From JAPLJC01 sp052326585 (GTDB lineage Bacteria > Desulfobacterota > Desulfobaccia > Desulfobaccales > 0-14-0-80-60-11), in the NCBI GenBank assembly GCA_052326585.1, contig JBKQLU010000005.1:1-64000 (forward strand): 64,000 nucleotides of DNA. The letters are read 5' to 3'. Under the pieces are notes generated by a model. The model was not told the origin of the DNA. It was given only the letters and a program-made list of their open reading frames with translations, and ran no database searches. Shown one piece after another: positions 50,329 through 59,060 of this stretch. A program made the position numbers and the translations under genes. Numbering within the stretch: position 1 is the stretch's first letter; each line of letters opens with the position of its first letter.

Positions 50329-51405
50329 CTACAACGCCGCGGCAATTGCGGCGCCGACCTCGGAGGTGCTGGCCTTGCCTCCCATATCCCGGGTATGCGG
50401 TCCGGCCAGGATGATGGCCTCAATGGCATGGATGATGGCATCGTGGGCCGCACTGAATTGCTCCCTGCCCTTGGCCAAAAATCCGAGCATCATCGCGCCG
50501 GCCCAGATGGCGCCTATGGGATTGGCAATATTGCGCCCGTAAATATCCGGAGCCGAGCCGTGCACCGGCTCGAACATCGAGGGGAAGAGGCGTTCCGGGT
50601 TGAGGTTGGCGGACGGGGCAATGCCGATGGTGCCCGTGCAGGCTGGCCCGAGATCGGAGAGAATGTCTCCGAACAGGTTGGAACCTACCACTACATCGAA
50701 TCGTTCCGGAGAAAGAACGAATTGTGCCGCCAGGATATCGATGTGGTACTTATCCCAGCGGACGTCGGGGAACTGGCCGGCCATGAGCTTAAGGCGCTCG
50801 TCCCAGTATGGCATGCTGATGGCGATGCCGTTGGACTTGGTGGCCGAGGTCAGGTGCTTTTTCGGACGGCTCCGGGCCAATTCGAAGGCGTATTTCAGGA
50901 TGCGGTCGACCCCCCTCCTGCTAAAGACGGATTGCTGCAGGACCACCTCCTGCTCAGTGTTTGCGAAGATCTTGCCGCCGATATCCGAATATTCCCCTTC
51001 GGTGTTCTCACGGACCACATAGAAATCGATATCGCCGGGGCGGCGCCCGGCCAGGGGGCACGGCACCCCCGCCATCAGCCGCACCGGGCGCAAGTTCACG
51101 TACTGGTCGAACTCCCGGCGGAATTTCAGCAGAGAACCCCAAAGGGAAACGTGGTCCGGTACTACCTCCGGCCAGCCCACCGCGCCGAGAAAGATGGCGT
51201 CATAGATTTTGAGTTGGTCGAACCAGCCGGTTGGCAGCATCCGGCCATGCTTGAGGTAGTATTCGGCGCAGGCCCAGTCGAAGTGCTTAAACTCGATGGC
51301 GATGCCGTATTTGCCGGCCGCGGCTTCCAGCACCCGGAGCCCTTCCGGGATCACTTCCTTGCCAATGCCGTCTCCGGGAATAACTGCAATTTGCTGGCGC
51401 TCCAT
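50329..51405 (-). CDS. dmlA: D-malate / tartrate dehydrogenase (decarboxylating), DmlA/TtuC type
   Basis: A 358-aa beta-decarboxylating dehydrogenase of the isocitrate/isopropylmalate family. IAVIPGDGIGKEV, the substrate loop SLWGSLLKFRREFDQYVNLR, GDIDFYVVRENTEGEYS, the Lys in TSATKSNG, and NLFGDILSDLGPA are as in E. coli DmlA and tartrate dehydrogenases rather than LeuB. It oxidises D-malate to pyruvate, or tartrates to oxaloglycolate/glycerate. ATG 51405 is supported by GGAGGCGAGGG. It follows livF after 51 bp, so the importer probably brings in its substrate. Confidence 0.9.
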   Translation of the reverse strand: MERQQIAVIPGDGIGKEVIPEGLRVLEAAAGKYGIAIEFKHFDWACAEYYLKHGRMLPTGWFDQLKIYDAIFLGAVGWPEVVPDHVSLWGSLLKFRREFDQYVNLRPVRLMAGVPCPLAGRRPGDIDFYVVRENTEGEYSDIGGKIFANTEQEVVLQQSVFSRRGVDRILKYAFELARSRPKKHLTSATKSNGIAISMPYWDERLKLMAGQFPDVRWDKYHIDILAAQFVLSPERFDVVVGSNLFGDILSDLGPACTGTIGIAPSANLNPERLFPSMFEPVHGSAPDIYGRNIANPIGAIWAGAMMLGFLAKGREQFSAAHDAIIHAIEAIILAGPHTRDMGGKASTSEVGAAIAAAL

Positions 51406-51456
51406 TTTCCCTCGCCTCCGGTGGTCGGCTCCTGAGACAGGAGGTCTCACCAACTT

Positions 51457-52161
51457 TTATATTCCCAGGTAGGCCTGGCGCACCAGGTCGCTTTGCAAGA
51501 GCTCGCGGCCCGAGCCCTCCATGACGATGCGGCCGGTCTGCAACACGTAGGCCCGCTGGCAGACCTGCAAGGCCTCGAAGACGTTCTGTTCGACCAGGAA
51601 CACGGTGACGCCCTCGCCTGCGATAGATTCCACGGTACGGAAGATCTCAGTGACCAGCTTGGGCATGATGCCCATGGAGGGCTCGTCGAGCATGAGAAGA
51701 TCGGGCCGGGACATGAGCCCCCGGGCAATCGCCACCTGCTGCTGCTCGCCGCCCGAAAGCGTTCCGGCCCGCTGGCCGGCGCGCTCTTTGAGCAAGGGGA
51801 ACAACCGCAGGACGTTCTCAAAGCTTTCGTCAATCTGTTCCTGGGAGTTTATGGTGTAGGCCCCGAGCAGCAGGTTGTCCCGGACCGACAGGCGCGGAAA
51901 GAGCCGCCGCCCCTCCGGCACCAGGGAGATCTTCTTCTTGACGATCTCATGGGCAGGATGGCCGGAGATCACCTGGTCATGCAGGCGGATCTCCCCCTGC
52001 ATCGGCTTCAAGAGGCCCATGATCGTCTTGAGCAGGGTGGTCTTGCCGGCCCCGTTCGAACCGATCAGTGAGACGACCTCGCCGCGCTTGACCTCGAACG
52101 AGACCTCCTGGAGGGCCAATAGCCCCTTATAGCCCACGGACAAGTTATCGACCGACAGCAT
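51457..52161 (-). CDS. livF: Branched-chain-type ABC transporter ATPase, LivF-like
   Basis: One of two cytoplasmic ATPases of a HAAT-family importer (234 aa). Walker A GSNGAGKTT, the signature LSGGEQQQVAIARGL and Walker B LLMLDEPSMGI are intact. It overlaps livG by 17 bp. Context of hydroxy-acid genes suggests the system imports an organic acid rather than leucine. Confidence 0.93.
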   Translation of the reverse strand: MLSVDNLSVGYKGLLALQEVSFEVKRGEVVSLIGSNGAGKTTLLKTIMGLLKPMQGEIRLHDQVISGHPAHEIVKKKISLVPEGRRLFPRLSVRDNLLLGAYTINSQEQIDESFENVLRLFPLLKERAGQRAGTLSGGEQQQVAIARGLMSRPDLLMLDEPSMGIMPKLVTEIFRTVESIAGEGVTVFLVEQNVFEALQVCQRAYVLQTGRIVMEGSGRELLQSDLVRQAYLGI

Positions 52162-52885
52162 CGTATCGATCTCCCAGGTAGGCTCGGATTACCTCGTGGT
52201 CGGCCACCACCTCTTTGGGGGGACCCTCGGCGATCTTGCGGCCGGAGTTGAGCACTATCACGTGGTCGGAAAGCTGCATGACCGCCTCCATGACATGCTC
52301 CACCACGACTATGGTAATCCCCCGGGCCCGCACTTGGCGGATCAGCTCGATCATCTCTCTCAGTTCCACCAACGTCAGCCCCGCCATAGACTCGTCGAGC
52401 ATCAGCAACTCGGGCTCCATCACCAGGGCCATGGAGACTTCGAGCCGTTTCTTGTCGGAAACGCTCAACGCCTGGGCATTGTAGTTGCGCTTGGCCGCCA
52501 GGCCCGTGAAGGCCAGCACCTCCTCCGCCTTCAGACGCACGTCTTTCACGCGCAGGCGGCGCAGGAAGCCGCCGGTCATGACGTTTTCCAGCACGGTCAT
52601 GTCGCTGATCACCTGGGCGATCTGGAAGGTGCGCACCGCGCCTAGCTTGGCAACGGCGTGCGGTTTCTTGTTGGTGATATCGAGGCCCTTCAAGAGCACC
52701 CGGCCCTTGTCCAGGCGGTGAAACCCCGTGATGCCGTTGAATAGCGTACTCTTCCCGGCGCCGTTGGGACCGATGATGCTTAAGATCTGTCCCCGGCTCA
52801 CCTGGAAAGAGATATCGTCATTGGCCCGAAGCCCGCCAAAATATTTGCTGACGCCCTGTACGTCCAGCAATAGCGCCGCGTTCAT
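52145..52885 (-). CDS. livG: Branched-chain-type ABC transporter ATPase, LivG-like
   Basis: Second ATPase (246 aa). Walker A is GPNGAGKST. The signature reads LSVSDKKRLEVSMAL instead of LSxGQ, and Walker B is LLMLDESMAGL; this degenerate C-loop occurs in a subgroup of LivG proteins, so only the consensus site formed with LivF may hydrolyse ATP efficiently. The C-terminal end (VVADHEVIRAYLGDRYDAV) is typical. Overlaps livM by 4 bp. Confidence 0.93.
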   Translation of the reverse strand: MNAALLLDVQGVSKYFGGLRANDDISFQVSRGQILSIIGPNGAGKSTLFNGITGFHRLDKGRVLLKGLDITNKKPHAVAKLGAVRTFQIAQVISDMTVLENVMTGGFLRRLRVKDVRLKAEEVLAFTGLAAKRNYNAQALSVSDKKRLEVSMALVMEPELLMLDESMAGLTLVELREMIELIRQVRARGITIVVVEHVMEAVMQLSDHVIVLNSGRKIAEGPPKEVVADHEVIRAYLGDRYDAVGR

Positions 52886-53844
52886 TCTTCCCTCTGCTCC
52901 GGCGCGGCCATAGCTCCCCAGACGCCGTTGGGCCGATACATCGAGATGACGGTAATCAGGACGCCGTAAATGATCATGTCAAAGCCGGTGCCTTTGTAGC
53001 CCAGCCAGGACCGGGAATACTCGGAGAACGGGATCAGGATCGCGGCCCCGACCACCGGCCCCAGCACCGTGTTCGCCCCGCCCAGCATAGCCACCAGCAC
53101 TATCTGGACTGAAACCGTCAGGGGCATGACGCTGGCCGGGTCGATGTAGAGAATATACTGGGCATAGAAGGTCCCGGCCATCGAGGTGAGGAAGGCGCTG
53201 ATCATGATGGCATAGAGGCGGTAGCGCACTACGTCAACGCCCAGCACCTGCGCGACTTCATGGCTCTCTTTGATCGCCCGGAAATAGTAACCCATCTTGG
53301 AAGTGGAGACCAGGCGGGCCACGACCAGGGAAAGCAGCAGGAAGGCCATGATGATGTAGCAGTAGGGCAGCTTGGTGGAATTGAACATGAAGTGGGCCAT
53401 GGACCCTTTCATCATGGGAATGGTAAGTCCCTCCGCCGCGCCCACCATTTCCCAGTTGTTGAAAAAAATCCGGACGATCTCCGCGAAGGCGATGCTGGCA
53501 ATGGCGAAGTAATGGCCGCGCAGGTTGGAGCACGGGTAACCGATGGCCGCGCCGACAAGCGAGGAGATAACCCCGCCGGCCACCAGACCGATCCACGGGC
53601 TTACCTGGAAGGTCATGAGCAAAAATGAGGAGGTGTAGGCCCCGATCCCGAAAAAGGCCGCCTGCCCGAAGGAGAACATGCCGGCATAACCGCCCATGAT
53701 GTTCCACGCCACGCCGCACATGGCGAAGATGCAGGTGAGGATCATGACATGTTGGCCAAAGGGGACGAGCAACGGCGGCAGGACGAGAAACAGCGCCAGC
53801 ACCGCGGCGCCCACGGCTAATTGTTTGGCGCTTATACCCGGCAT
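52882..53844 (-). CDS. livM: Branched-chain-type ABC transporter permease, LivM-like
   Basis: Inner-membrane permease (320 aa, about eight to ten helices). CGVAWNIMGGYAGMFSFGQAAFFGIGAYTSSF and GRLY-type family features (here VRYRLYAIMISAFLTSMAG, GGANTVLGPVVGAA) are present. ATG 53844 is preferred (GGGGTGG upstream); a GTG at 53853 overlapping livH is an alternative. Confidence 0.92.
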   Translation of the reverse strand: MPGISAKQLAVGAAVLALFLVLPPLLVPFGQHVMILTCIFAMCGVAWNIMGGYAGMFSFGQAAFFGIGAYTSSFLLMTFQVSPWIGLVAGGVISSLVGAAIGYPCSNLRGHYFAIASIAFAEIVRIFFNNWEMVGAAEGLTIPMMKGSMAHFMFNSTKLPYCYIIMAFLLLSLVVARLVSTSKMGYYFRAIKESHEVAQVLGVDVVRYRLYAIMISAFLTSMAGTFYAQYILYIDPASVMPLTVSVQIVLVAMLGGANTVLGPVVGAAILIPFSEYSRSWLGYKGTGFDMIIYGVLITVISMYRPNGVWGAMAAPEQREE

Positions 53845-53846
53845 CC

Positions 53847-54704
53847 CTACCACCCCATGAGTCCTTGCGGCCTGATCCAGACCGTGATCAGGTAAATGAG
53901 GAAGACGATTGCCAGCTTGTAGGCCGGGTTAAAGATATAGCCGCCCACCGTCTGGGCGACCCCGACAATGATCGCGGCTACGAAGGCCCCTTCGATGCTG
54001 CCGAACCCCCCCAGCGCCACGATGCAAAAGCAGATCAAACCGAAGGTCCCGCCTACGAAAGGAAAGATGTAGTAATGGGTGGCGAGCAGCGCCCCGGCCA
54101 CCCCGACCAAAGCGGAGCCGATGCCGAAGGAGAGCGAGTTGATGCGCTCGATGTTGATGCCCATAATCGACGCGGCTTCCCGGTCCATTTCCACGGCCAG
54201 GATGGCCTTGCCGGTGCGGGTATGGCGCAGGAACCAGAAGACCAGGAAGGAGGTAATGATGCTGCCGATGGAGCTGACCACCTTGGGGACGCTGAGAATG
54301 ATGCCGGAGATGTTCCAGGTGCCGGACAACAGCGTATGCCCGATGGAGCGGTAATTCGGGGTCCAGATAAGGGCGGCGAAGTTGGCCAGAAAGATGCTGA
54401 CGCCAAAGGTGACCACCAGTTGCGCCAGCAGCGGGCCGGTCATCACCTTGCTGATGACGAAGCGGTAGATTAACATGCCCAGCAGGAAGAGGGCCACGGC
54501 GTTGAGCGGTATCGAAAACAACGGGTCGAGGCCCGCCAGCGCGTAGAGCCAGTAGGAGATGAACATGCCGATCATGAGGAACTCGCCGTGTGCGAAGTTG
54601 ATCACGTTCATCACCCCCCAGATCAGGGTCAGACCGATGGCCAACAGGGCGTAAACCAGGCCGATGAGCACGCCGTCGATCAGTTGCTGCAATAACATTT
54701 CCAT
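53847..54704 (-). CDS. livH: Branched-chain-type ABC transporter permease, LivH-like
   Basis: Second permease (285 aa, about eight helices). LQQLIDGVLIGLVYALLAIGLTLIWGVMNVINFAHGEFLMIGMF is the hallmark N terminus; VEMDREAASIMGINIERI and GGFGSIEGAFVAAIIVGV are the cytoplasmic coupling loop and C-terminal signature. It is separated from livK by 123 bp holding a perfect hairpin. Confidence 0.94.
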   Translation of the reverse strand: MEMLLQQLIDGVLIGLVYALLAIGLTLIWGVMNVINFAHGEFLMIGMFISYWLYALAGLDPLFSIPLNAVALFLLGMLIYRFVISKVMTGPLLAQLVVTFGVSIFLANFAALIWTPNYRSIGHTLLSGTWNISGIILSVPKVVSSIGSIITSFLVFWFLRHTRTGKAILAVEMDREAASIMGINIERINSLSFGIGSALVGVAGALLATHYYIFPFVGGTFGLICFCIVALGGFGSIEGAFVAAIIVGVAQTVGGYIFNPAYKLAIVFLIYLITVWIRPQGLMGW

Positions 54705-54780
54705 GTGGCAACTCCAAGGCTGGTAGGAGAACCGGGCCCAGCGGACGGAAGCCAGGGGCCCCGGGCTAATTGCCGAAGAT

Positions 54781-54817
54781 GGAGGACGGAGGTTCAGCCT
54801 GCCGTCCTCCGTCCTCC
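54781..54817 (-). promoter_or_regulatory. 12-bp hairpin between livK and livH
   Basis: GGAGGACGGAGG (54781-54792) and CCTCCGTCCTCC (54806-54817) pair perfectly around a 13-base loop, 10 bp past the livK stop. No T tract follows on the minus strand, so it is more likely an mRNA-stabilising or partial-attenuation element that raises binding protein over permease expression than a full terminator. Confidence 0.6.
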
Positions 54818-54827
54818 GCCAGACGCT

Positions 54828-56096
54828 TTACTTGCGGCCCTGCCAGGCCGGGAAAGGCCATACTACTTCGCGGCTGGCGGCGTCCCAGGGCCAGACCGTA
54901 TAATAGTGCTGGTCCAGGATCTGCACCAGCATGGCCTTGGCGTAGATGTTCTGGTGGGTCTTGGGATCGAACTTTATGCCCTCCCAAGGGTAGATGAACT
55001 GGTCGCCGGGAATGTTGGTCTGCTCGAGAGCCCCCACCAGCGCTTCAGGTTCCGTGGACTTGGCCCGGTTGATGGCGTCGGCCAGCACGAAGGGCGCCCC
55101 GAAGCTGCGGGCGGCGTTCTCACCCATCTCGATCCCGTATTTCTTCTTGTAGAGATCGGCCACCTGTCCGACCAGCGGTTTTTTCTTGGCCAGGTCCAGG
55201 GCGAAGGTCGAGCGCACCAGCATAAAGTCGCCGTCGCCCTTGACCGAAGGCAGGTAGTCGGACTCGATGTAACCGGACATGTTGATGAAGCCCTTGGGTA
55301 CCACGTTCATTTCCTTGAAGGTCTTGGTAAAGAGGATGGCGTCGGTGATGTAGGCGGCGTGCATAATCACGTCCGGCTTGGCTGCGACGATCTTGCCCAC
55401 CTCGCTGGTCACGTCGCTCGAGTTCGCCGGGTAGGCAATGTCTGCCACGACTTTATAGCCGAACTCTTCGGCGTATTGGCGTTCCTGTTTGCCCACATTG
55501 GCCCCGAACTCGGTGTTTTCGTAAAGCAGGCCAATGGTCGCGACCTTCTGGCCCGTCTTCTTTTCCAGGTCCTTGAGGAACTCGAACTCGTTGCGCGCCA
55601 TGGTGCCATCATGGGGCGAGACGCGGAAAAAGTATTTGAAGCCGCGCTCGGTCAAGGTGGGCGAGGAGGAGTCCGAACAGACGAAGGGGATCTTCAAGCG
55701 CTCGGCGGCCTGACTTCCGGTTTTGGTCACCGCGCTCTGGTAAGCGCCGATCACCGCCACCACCTTCTCCTGGGTGATCAGGCGCTCCGCCTCCGCCAAG
55801 CCGTTTTTGGGGTCGCCTTGCGTATCCGCGTAAATTATTTGGATCTTGGCGCCTCCCAGGCTGGGGATGCCTTCGGTTTTCGCGAAGGGCATGTTTAGGT
55901 CGTACTTGCCGTTGATGATCTCCACCGCCAGGTCGACGCCCCGTTTGCACTCCGCTCCCGTCGCGGCCAGGTTTCCGGTCAGGGGGTAAATCGCGCCGAT
56001 CTTGATTACCTTCTCCTGGGCCTGGGCCAGTCCGGCGCCCAGCGCCAGGGTCATGGCAAAAACTGCTAAGACCACTAAAACCCGCCGCATTTTCAT
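54828..56096 (-). CDS. livK: Periplasmic substrate-binding protein of branched-chain-type ABC transporter
   Basis: Type I periplasmic-binding protein (422 aa). Residues 1-26 are a Sec signal ending AGLAQA. The mature part has IKIGAIYPLTGNLAATGAECKRGVDLAVEIING, VVAVIGAYQSAVTKTGSQAAE and NIPGDQFIYPWEGIKFDPKTHQN. Ligands of this family include amino acids, amides and organic acids; the neighbouring dehydrogenases point to a hydroxy acid. ATG 56096 follows GGGAGGAAAGAAG. Confidence 0.93.
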   Translation of the reverse strand: MKMRRVLVVLAVFAMTLALGAGLAQAQEKVIKIGAIYPLTGNLAATGAECKRGVDLAVEIINGKYDLNMPFAKTEGIPSLGGAKIQIIYADTQGDPKNGLAEAERLITQEKVVAVIGAYQSAVTKTGSQAAERLKIPFVCSDSSSPTLTERGFKYFFRVSPHDGTMARNEFEFLKDLEKKTGQKVATIGLLYENTEFGANVGKQERQYAEEFGYKVVADIAYPANSSDVTSEVGKIVAAKPDVIMHAAYITDAILFTKTFKEMNVVPKGFINMSGYIESDYLPSVKGDGDFMLVRSTFALDLAKKKPLVGQVADLYKKKYGIEMGENAARSFGAPFVLADAINRAKSTEPEALVGALEQTNIPGDQFIYPWEGIKFDPKTHQNIYAKAMLVQILDQHYYTVWPWDAASREVVWPFPAWQGRK

Positions 56097-56395
56097 CTTC
56101 TTTCCTCCCGTTACGGAACCGCGGCTTTAAGCCCGGCCGCTATTGGATTGAAAGGTTGACCACACTCAGCGCCTGGAAACCCTCCCGGCGCGGAGTAACA
56201 CCATTGGGGGCGCCAATGAAAACAGGCTGCGTTGGCGTTCAAGCTAAAATGTTTATGGCTGATGTGACTAAACCAACCTACTAGATCAGGCGCGCTTTTT
56301 CTACAAAAATTCCACTCTTTTCTTCATTGCCGCCCGGGGCTGACCCAGGAAGGATGCAAATCTTGCGATTCCTGATGCCGGCCCCGGCGCCGCGC

Positions 56396-57283
56396 TTACC
56401 GTTTCACTTCGATGTGGGCTCCCTTTTCATAGTATTGAATCAACCCGCCATGGTCATTATCTCCTTTGCCATCGACCTTCAGCGCCTGCATGATTTCCAT
56501 CACTGCGGCCGTAAGCGGCAAGGGGACCCCCAGTTCATGCGAGGTGTCCAGGACATTCTGCAGGTCCTTGATATGGAGATTGATTCTAAATCCCGGATTG
56601 AACTTTCGGTCCAGCACCAGCGGCGCCTTCGCATCCAGAACGGTGCTCCCGGCCAGACCGCCGCGGATTGCCTGATAGACGAGCTCCGGACTTACGCCGG
56701 CCTTGGTCGCCAGGACCAGTGCTTCGGACATGGCAGCTATGTTCAAGGCGACGATTACCTGATTGGCGAGTTTCGTGACATTCCCGGCGCCGATTTCTCC
56801 GGTTAACACGACCGAGCCTGCCATAGCCTGCATGACCGGGAAGCATTTCTCAAAGACCTCTTTCTTCCCGCCCACCATGACCGAAAGCGTCCCATCTATG
56901 GCCTTGGGCTCTCCACCGCTGACCGGTGCATCCAACATCTCTATAGACTTTGCGGCGAGCTGGCAGGCCACCTCCCGGCTGACCAACGGCGCAATAGACG
57001 ACATGTCAACCACCACCGATCCGGCCTTGGCCCCCTCAATGATGCCGTCTTTTCCCAAGACAACCTGCTGAACCTGCGGAGAGTTGGGAAGCATGGTGAT
57101 GATGATCTCGGTTTGCGCCGCGACTTCCTTAGGGGTTGCCGCCGTTTGCGCTCCTGCTGCCGCCACCTCAGCGACCGCGGCCTTCACCAGGTCGCACACG
57201 ACCAACTGATAGCCTTCCTTGAGAAGGTTTTTGCTCATGGGCTTGCCCATGATTCCGAGCCCGATGAAGCCGATTTTTGCCAT
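56396..57283 (-). CDS. garR: 2-hydroxy-3-oxopropionate (tartronate semialdehyde) reductase
   Basis: Reduces tartronate semialdehyde to D-glycerate with NAD(P)H (295 aa). It has the beta-hydroxyacid dehydrogenase signatures IGFIGLGIMGKPMSKNLL (Rossmann), DAPVSGGEPKAIDGTLSVMV (substrate site) and GAGNVTKLANQVIVALNIA (catalytic Lys), very like E. coli GarR/GlxR. ATG 57283 follows AAGGAG. The 300-bp gap to livK shows no gene or clear promoter. Upstream lies a likely hyi remnant, echoing the E. coli hyi-glxR order. Confidence 0.94.
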   Translation of the reverse strand: MAKIGFIGLGIMGKPMSKNLLKEGYQLVVCDLVKAAVAEVAAAGAQTAATPKEVAAQTEIIITMLPNSPQVQQVVLGKDGIIEGAKAGSVVVDMSSIAPLVSREVACQLAAKSIEMLDAPVSGGEPKAIDGTLSVMVGGKKEVFEKCFPVMQAMAGSVVLTGEIGAGNVTKLANQVIVALNIAAMSEALVLATKAGVSPELVYQAIRGGLAGSTVLDAKAPLVLDRKFNPGFRINLHIKDLQNVLDTSHELGVPLPLTAAVMEIMQALKVDGKGDNDHGGLIQYYEKGAHIEVKR

Positions 57284-57319
57284 GGTGATTTCTCCTTGGT
57301 TTATGAAAAGTTATAGCTG

Positions 57320-57445
57320 CTAACCGAAAAGCTTGACCCAGGCCGGCGACGTTATGGCGTCTGGCTCGGGCGCATATTCGAGTCCGATGAACCTCCCATA
57401 GCCACCGAAGTGTGAAAAAGGCCTTGGTGACCTCCCGTGCCGGTT
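57320..57445 (-). pseudogene. Probable 3' remnant of a hydroxypyruvate/2-oxo-tetronate isomerase gene
   Basis: The minus-strand frame ending at the TAG at 57320-57322 encodes HFGGYGRFIGLEYAPEPDA followed by about 14 residues. This resembles the C terminus of Hyi/OtnI isomerases (GYxGxxGxEYxP...). The segment before it (NRHGRSPRP) may be a shifted trace of the GRHEPGTGEI region. No start, ribosome binding site or upstream isomerase sequence is found. The end lies 36 bp before garR, where hyi sits in related clusters. The match is short, so confidence is moderate. Confidence 0.5.
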
Positions 57446-57623
57446 TAAGCCAAAAGATGAGCTAGCCTCGCCAGAGACTTTTGTTAAGCATAATTTTTGG
57501 CAAAAATCAATACGCGGCGCGCATTGCACAGATTTAGACCGCCGGCAGCCGGAGGATATCTGGAATTTTTACCGCCGCCGCGATAATTAGCGATATTGGC
57601 AGGTAACTCGCGATAGACTGGCA

Positions 57624-57655
57624 ACAAAAAAGGCAGGGCCATGATGACCCTGCCT
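57624..57655 (-). terminator. Intrinsic terminator after the PEP-CTERM gene pair
   Basis: AGGCAGGG (57631-57638) pairs with CCCTGCCT (57648-57655) around a 9-base loop; on the minus strand six T then GTTG follow. It lies 28 bp past the stop of the second PEP-CTERM gene. Apart from the isomerase remnant and this hairpin, 57284-57683 shows nothing. Confidence 0.85.
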
Positions 57656-57683
57656 GGGATTGTCCCCGAGATAAAAGGGCCGC

Positions 57684-58295
57684 TTAACTTTTCCTTAACT
57701 TCCTCCAGCCCAGCAGGCCAAGCAGTCCGGAGCCGAAAAGAAGCACGCTGGCCGGCAGCGGCACTGCCGACACTGCCGATACTGTGACGGTTCCGGTGTA
57801 AGCGGACCACCGCACCTCGCCGCTCGAGGACGTCCCGTATAGCAACTCCGCCATGGATGGGGCGGTAGTGAAACCGTAAATTAGTAAATAAAAGTCGTTC
57901 GTCCCCGGCACGTCCTCGATATTCCCGGCAGTCACGCCACCGACCGTCAAAAACCCCCCGGGTTGCGCCGTCGGACTGTAATCGAACCCCATCGGCGTAG
58001 CCTGGGTGAGATTCAAACTATTCAGAGTGATTCCGGTGGTCGTGACCGAATAAGTCTGCGTGGGATCGAAAGTAATAGTGAATGAGCCCGTCACGGGGTC
58101 CACCGGCGCTGGGACCGAGCCACCAAGGAATTCGGTAAACCCACTGGCCTCAAACGTCACAAGGTCGGTCACAGTGGCGGCGCTCGCTTGAGATATCATG
58201 GAGAGCACCAACAACAGCACGGGCACCATGAGCATGAGATGTTGGTAGGCGCTGGGTTTGGTTCCGGCGCAACCGCGGTCTTTTGGCTTTCTCAT
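57684..58295 (-). CDS. PEP-CTERM-type exported protein, second of a pair
   Basis: A 203-aa secreted protein: signal peptide (hydrophobic core about 20-38, cut near SQASA), a beta-rich middle (about 40-175), and a C-terminal sorting tail: PLPAS, a hydrophobic helix VLLFGSGLLGLLGW and basic RKLRKS. Such tails are processed by exosortases in bacteria that make exopolysaccharide. Its function beyond surface display is unknown. It lies 35 bp after the companion gene behind a strong AGGAGAGAGG site. Confidence 0.85.
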   Translation of the reverse strand: MRKPKDRGCAGTKPSAYQHLMLMVPVLLLVLSMISQASAATVTDLVTFEASGFTEFLGGSVPAPVDPVTGSFTITFDPTQTYSVTTTGITLNSLNLTQATPMGFDYSPTAQPGGFLTVGGVTAGNIEDVPGTNDFYLLIYGFTTAPSMAELLYGTSSSGEVRWSAYTGTVTVSAVSAVPLPASVLLFGSGLLGLLGWRKLRKS

Positions 58296-58330
58296 AACTA
58301 CCTCTCTCCTAATGAGAATGTAATTTCAGA

Positions 58331-59020
58331 CTAACTTTTCCTTAACTTCCTCCAGCCCAGCAGGCCAAGCAGTCCGGAACCCAGCAGCCAGGCAGGGGCG
58401 GGCAGGGGAGCCGAGGGTGTGCCATCCATGGTGAGGGTGACATCGTCAAAATCACCCTGTGAATCAGTAGCAAAGTCTGTGGTGAGGAGAGAAATATCCA
58501 GGTCCTCTCCGATCATTACACCGCTGGCAGGGGAAGTGTAGCTAAGGGTTTCCAGTTCCCAATCCCCCGGGGCCGGCGGAGCGGGAGAAAGGTTGGCCAG
58601 CGGCAAAAAGCCGCCGTCGTAGCCGATTTGAATCGAATATTGCGGGTCAGCGGTAAAAAGATCATTGCGCAGCCCCAGGTAGACGGACAGGGTATAGGTG
58701 GTATTGGCGGCAATCGTGGTGGTCAACTGCTGGTATATCGTACCACCATTTTTATAAGCTACCTGGTTCCCATCCGGGGGGGGTGTGTTAAAGAAAGTCG
58801 TCCCCGTCCCCGTGTAGTTCCAGACGCCGCCATACGTACTTACGGTCTGATTCCAATCGTCAATACTTCCATTAAAGGTGTCAGAAGCTAGCGCGGGCGA
58901 CTCGAAGGAATAGTTGAGAACGGGTATGGCCGTTCCCCAGGCCACTCCCTGGGCAAAGAAAAAGATGCTTACTATCCCGATTAGGCACCATATCCGAGGC
59001 CCGGGTCTCATCTTTTTCAT
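58331..59020 (-). CDS. PEP-CTERM-type exported protein, riboswitch-controlled
   Basis: A 229-aa secreted protein with signal peptide (about 1-30), a carbohydrate-binding-like beta-sandwich (VLNYSFESPALASDTF, TTIAANTTYTLSVYLGLR, DFDDVTLTMDG; about 32-195) and the tail PLPAPAWLLGSGLLGLLGWRKLRKS. Residue pattern suggests a PEP-CTERM surface protein with a carbohydrate-binding-like domain. ATG 59020 follows AAGGAGGTCGAAGG. A class I c-di-GMP riboswitch precedes it, tying surface display to the c-di-GMP level. Confidence 0.86.
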   Translation of the reverse strand: MKKMRPGPRIWCLIGIVSIFFFAQGVAWGTAIPVLNYSFESPALASDTFNGSIDDWNQTVSTYGGVWNYTGTGTTFFNTPPPDGNQVAYKNGGTIYQQLTTTIAANTTYTLSVYLGLRNDLFTADPQYSIQIGYDGGFLPLANLSPAPPAPGDWELETLSYTSPASGVMIGEDLDISLLTTDFATDSQGDFDDVTLTMDGTPSAPLPAPAWLLGSGLLGLLGWRKLRKS

Positions 59021-59060
59021 CCTTCGACCTCCTTGCCCTGCCCAAATAGGTAGGATTGTT

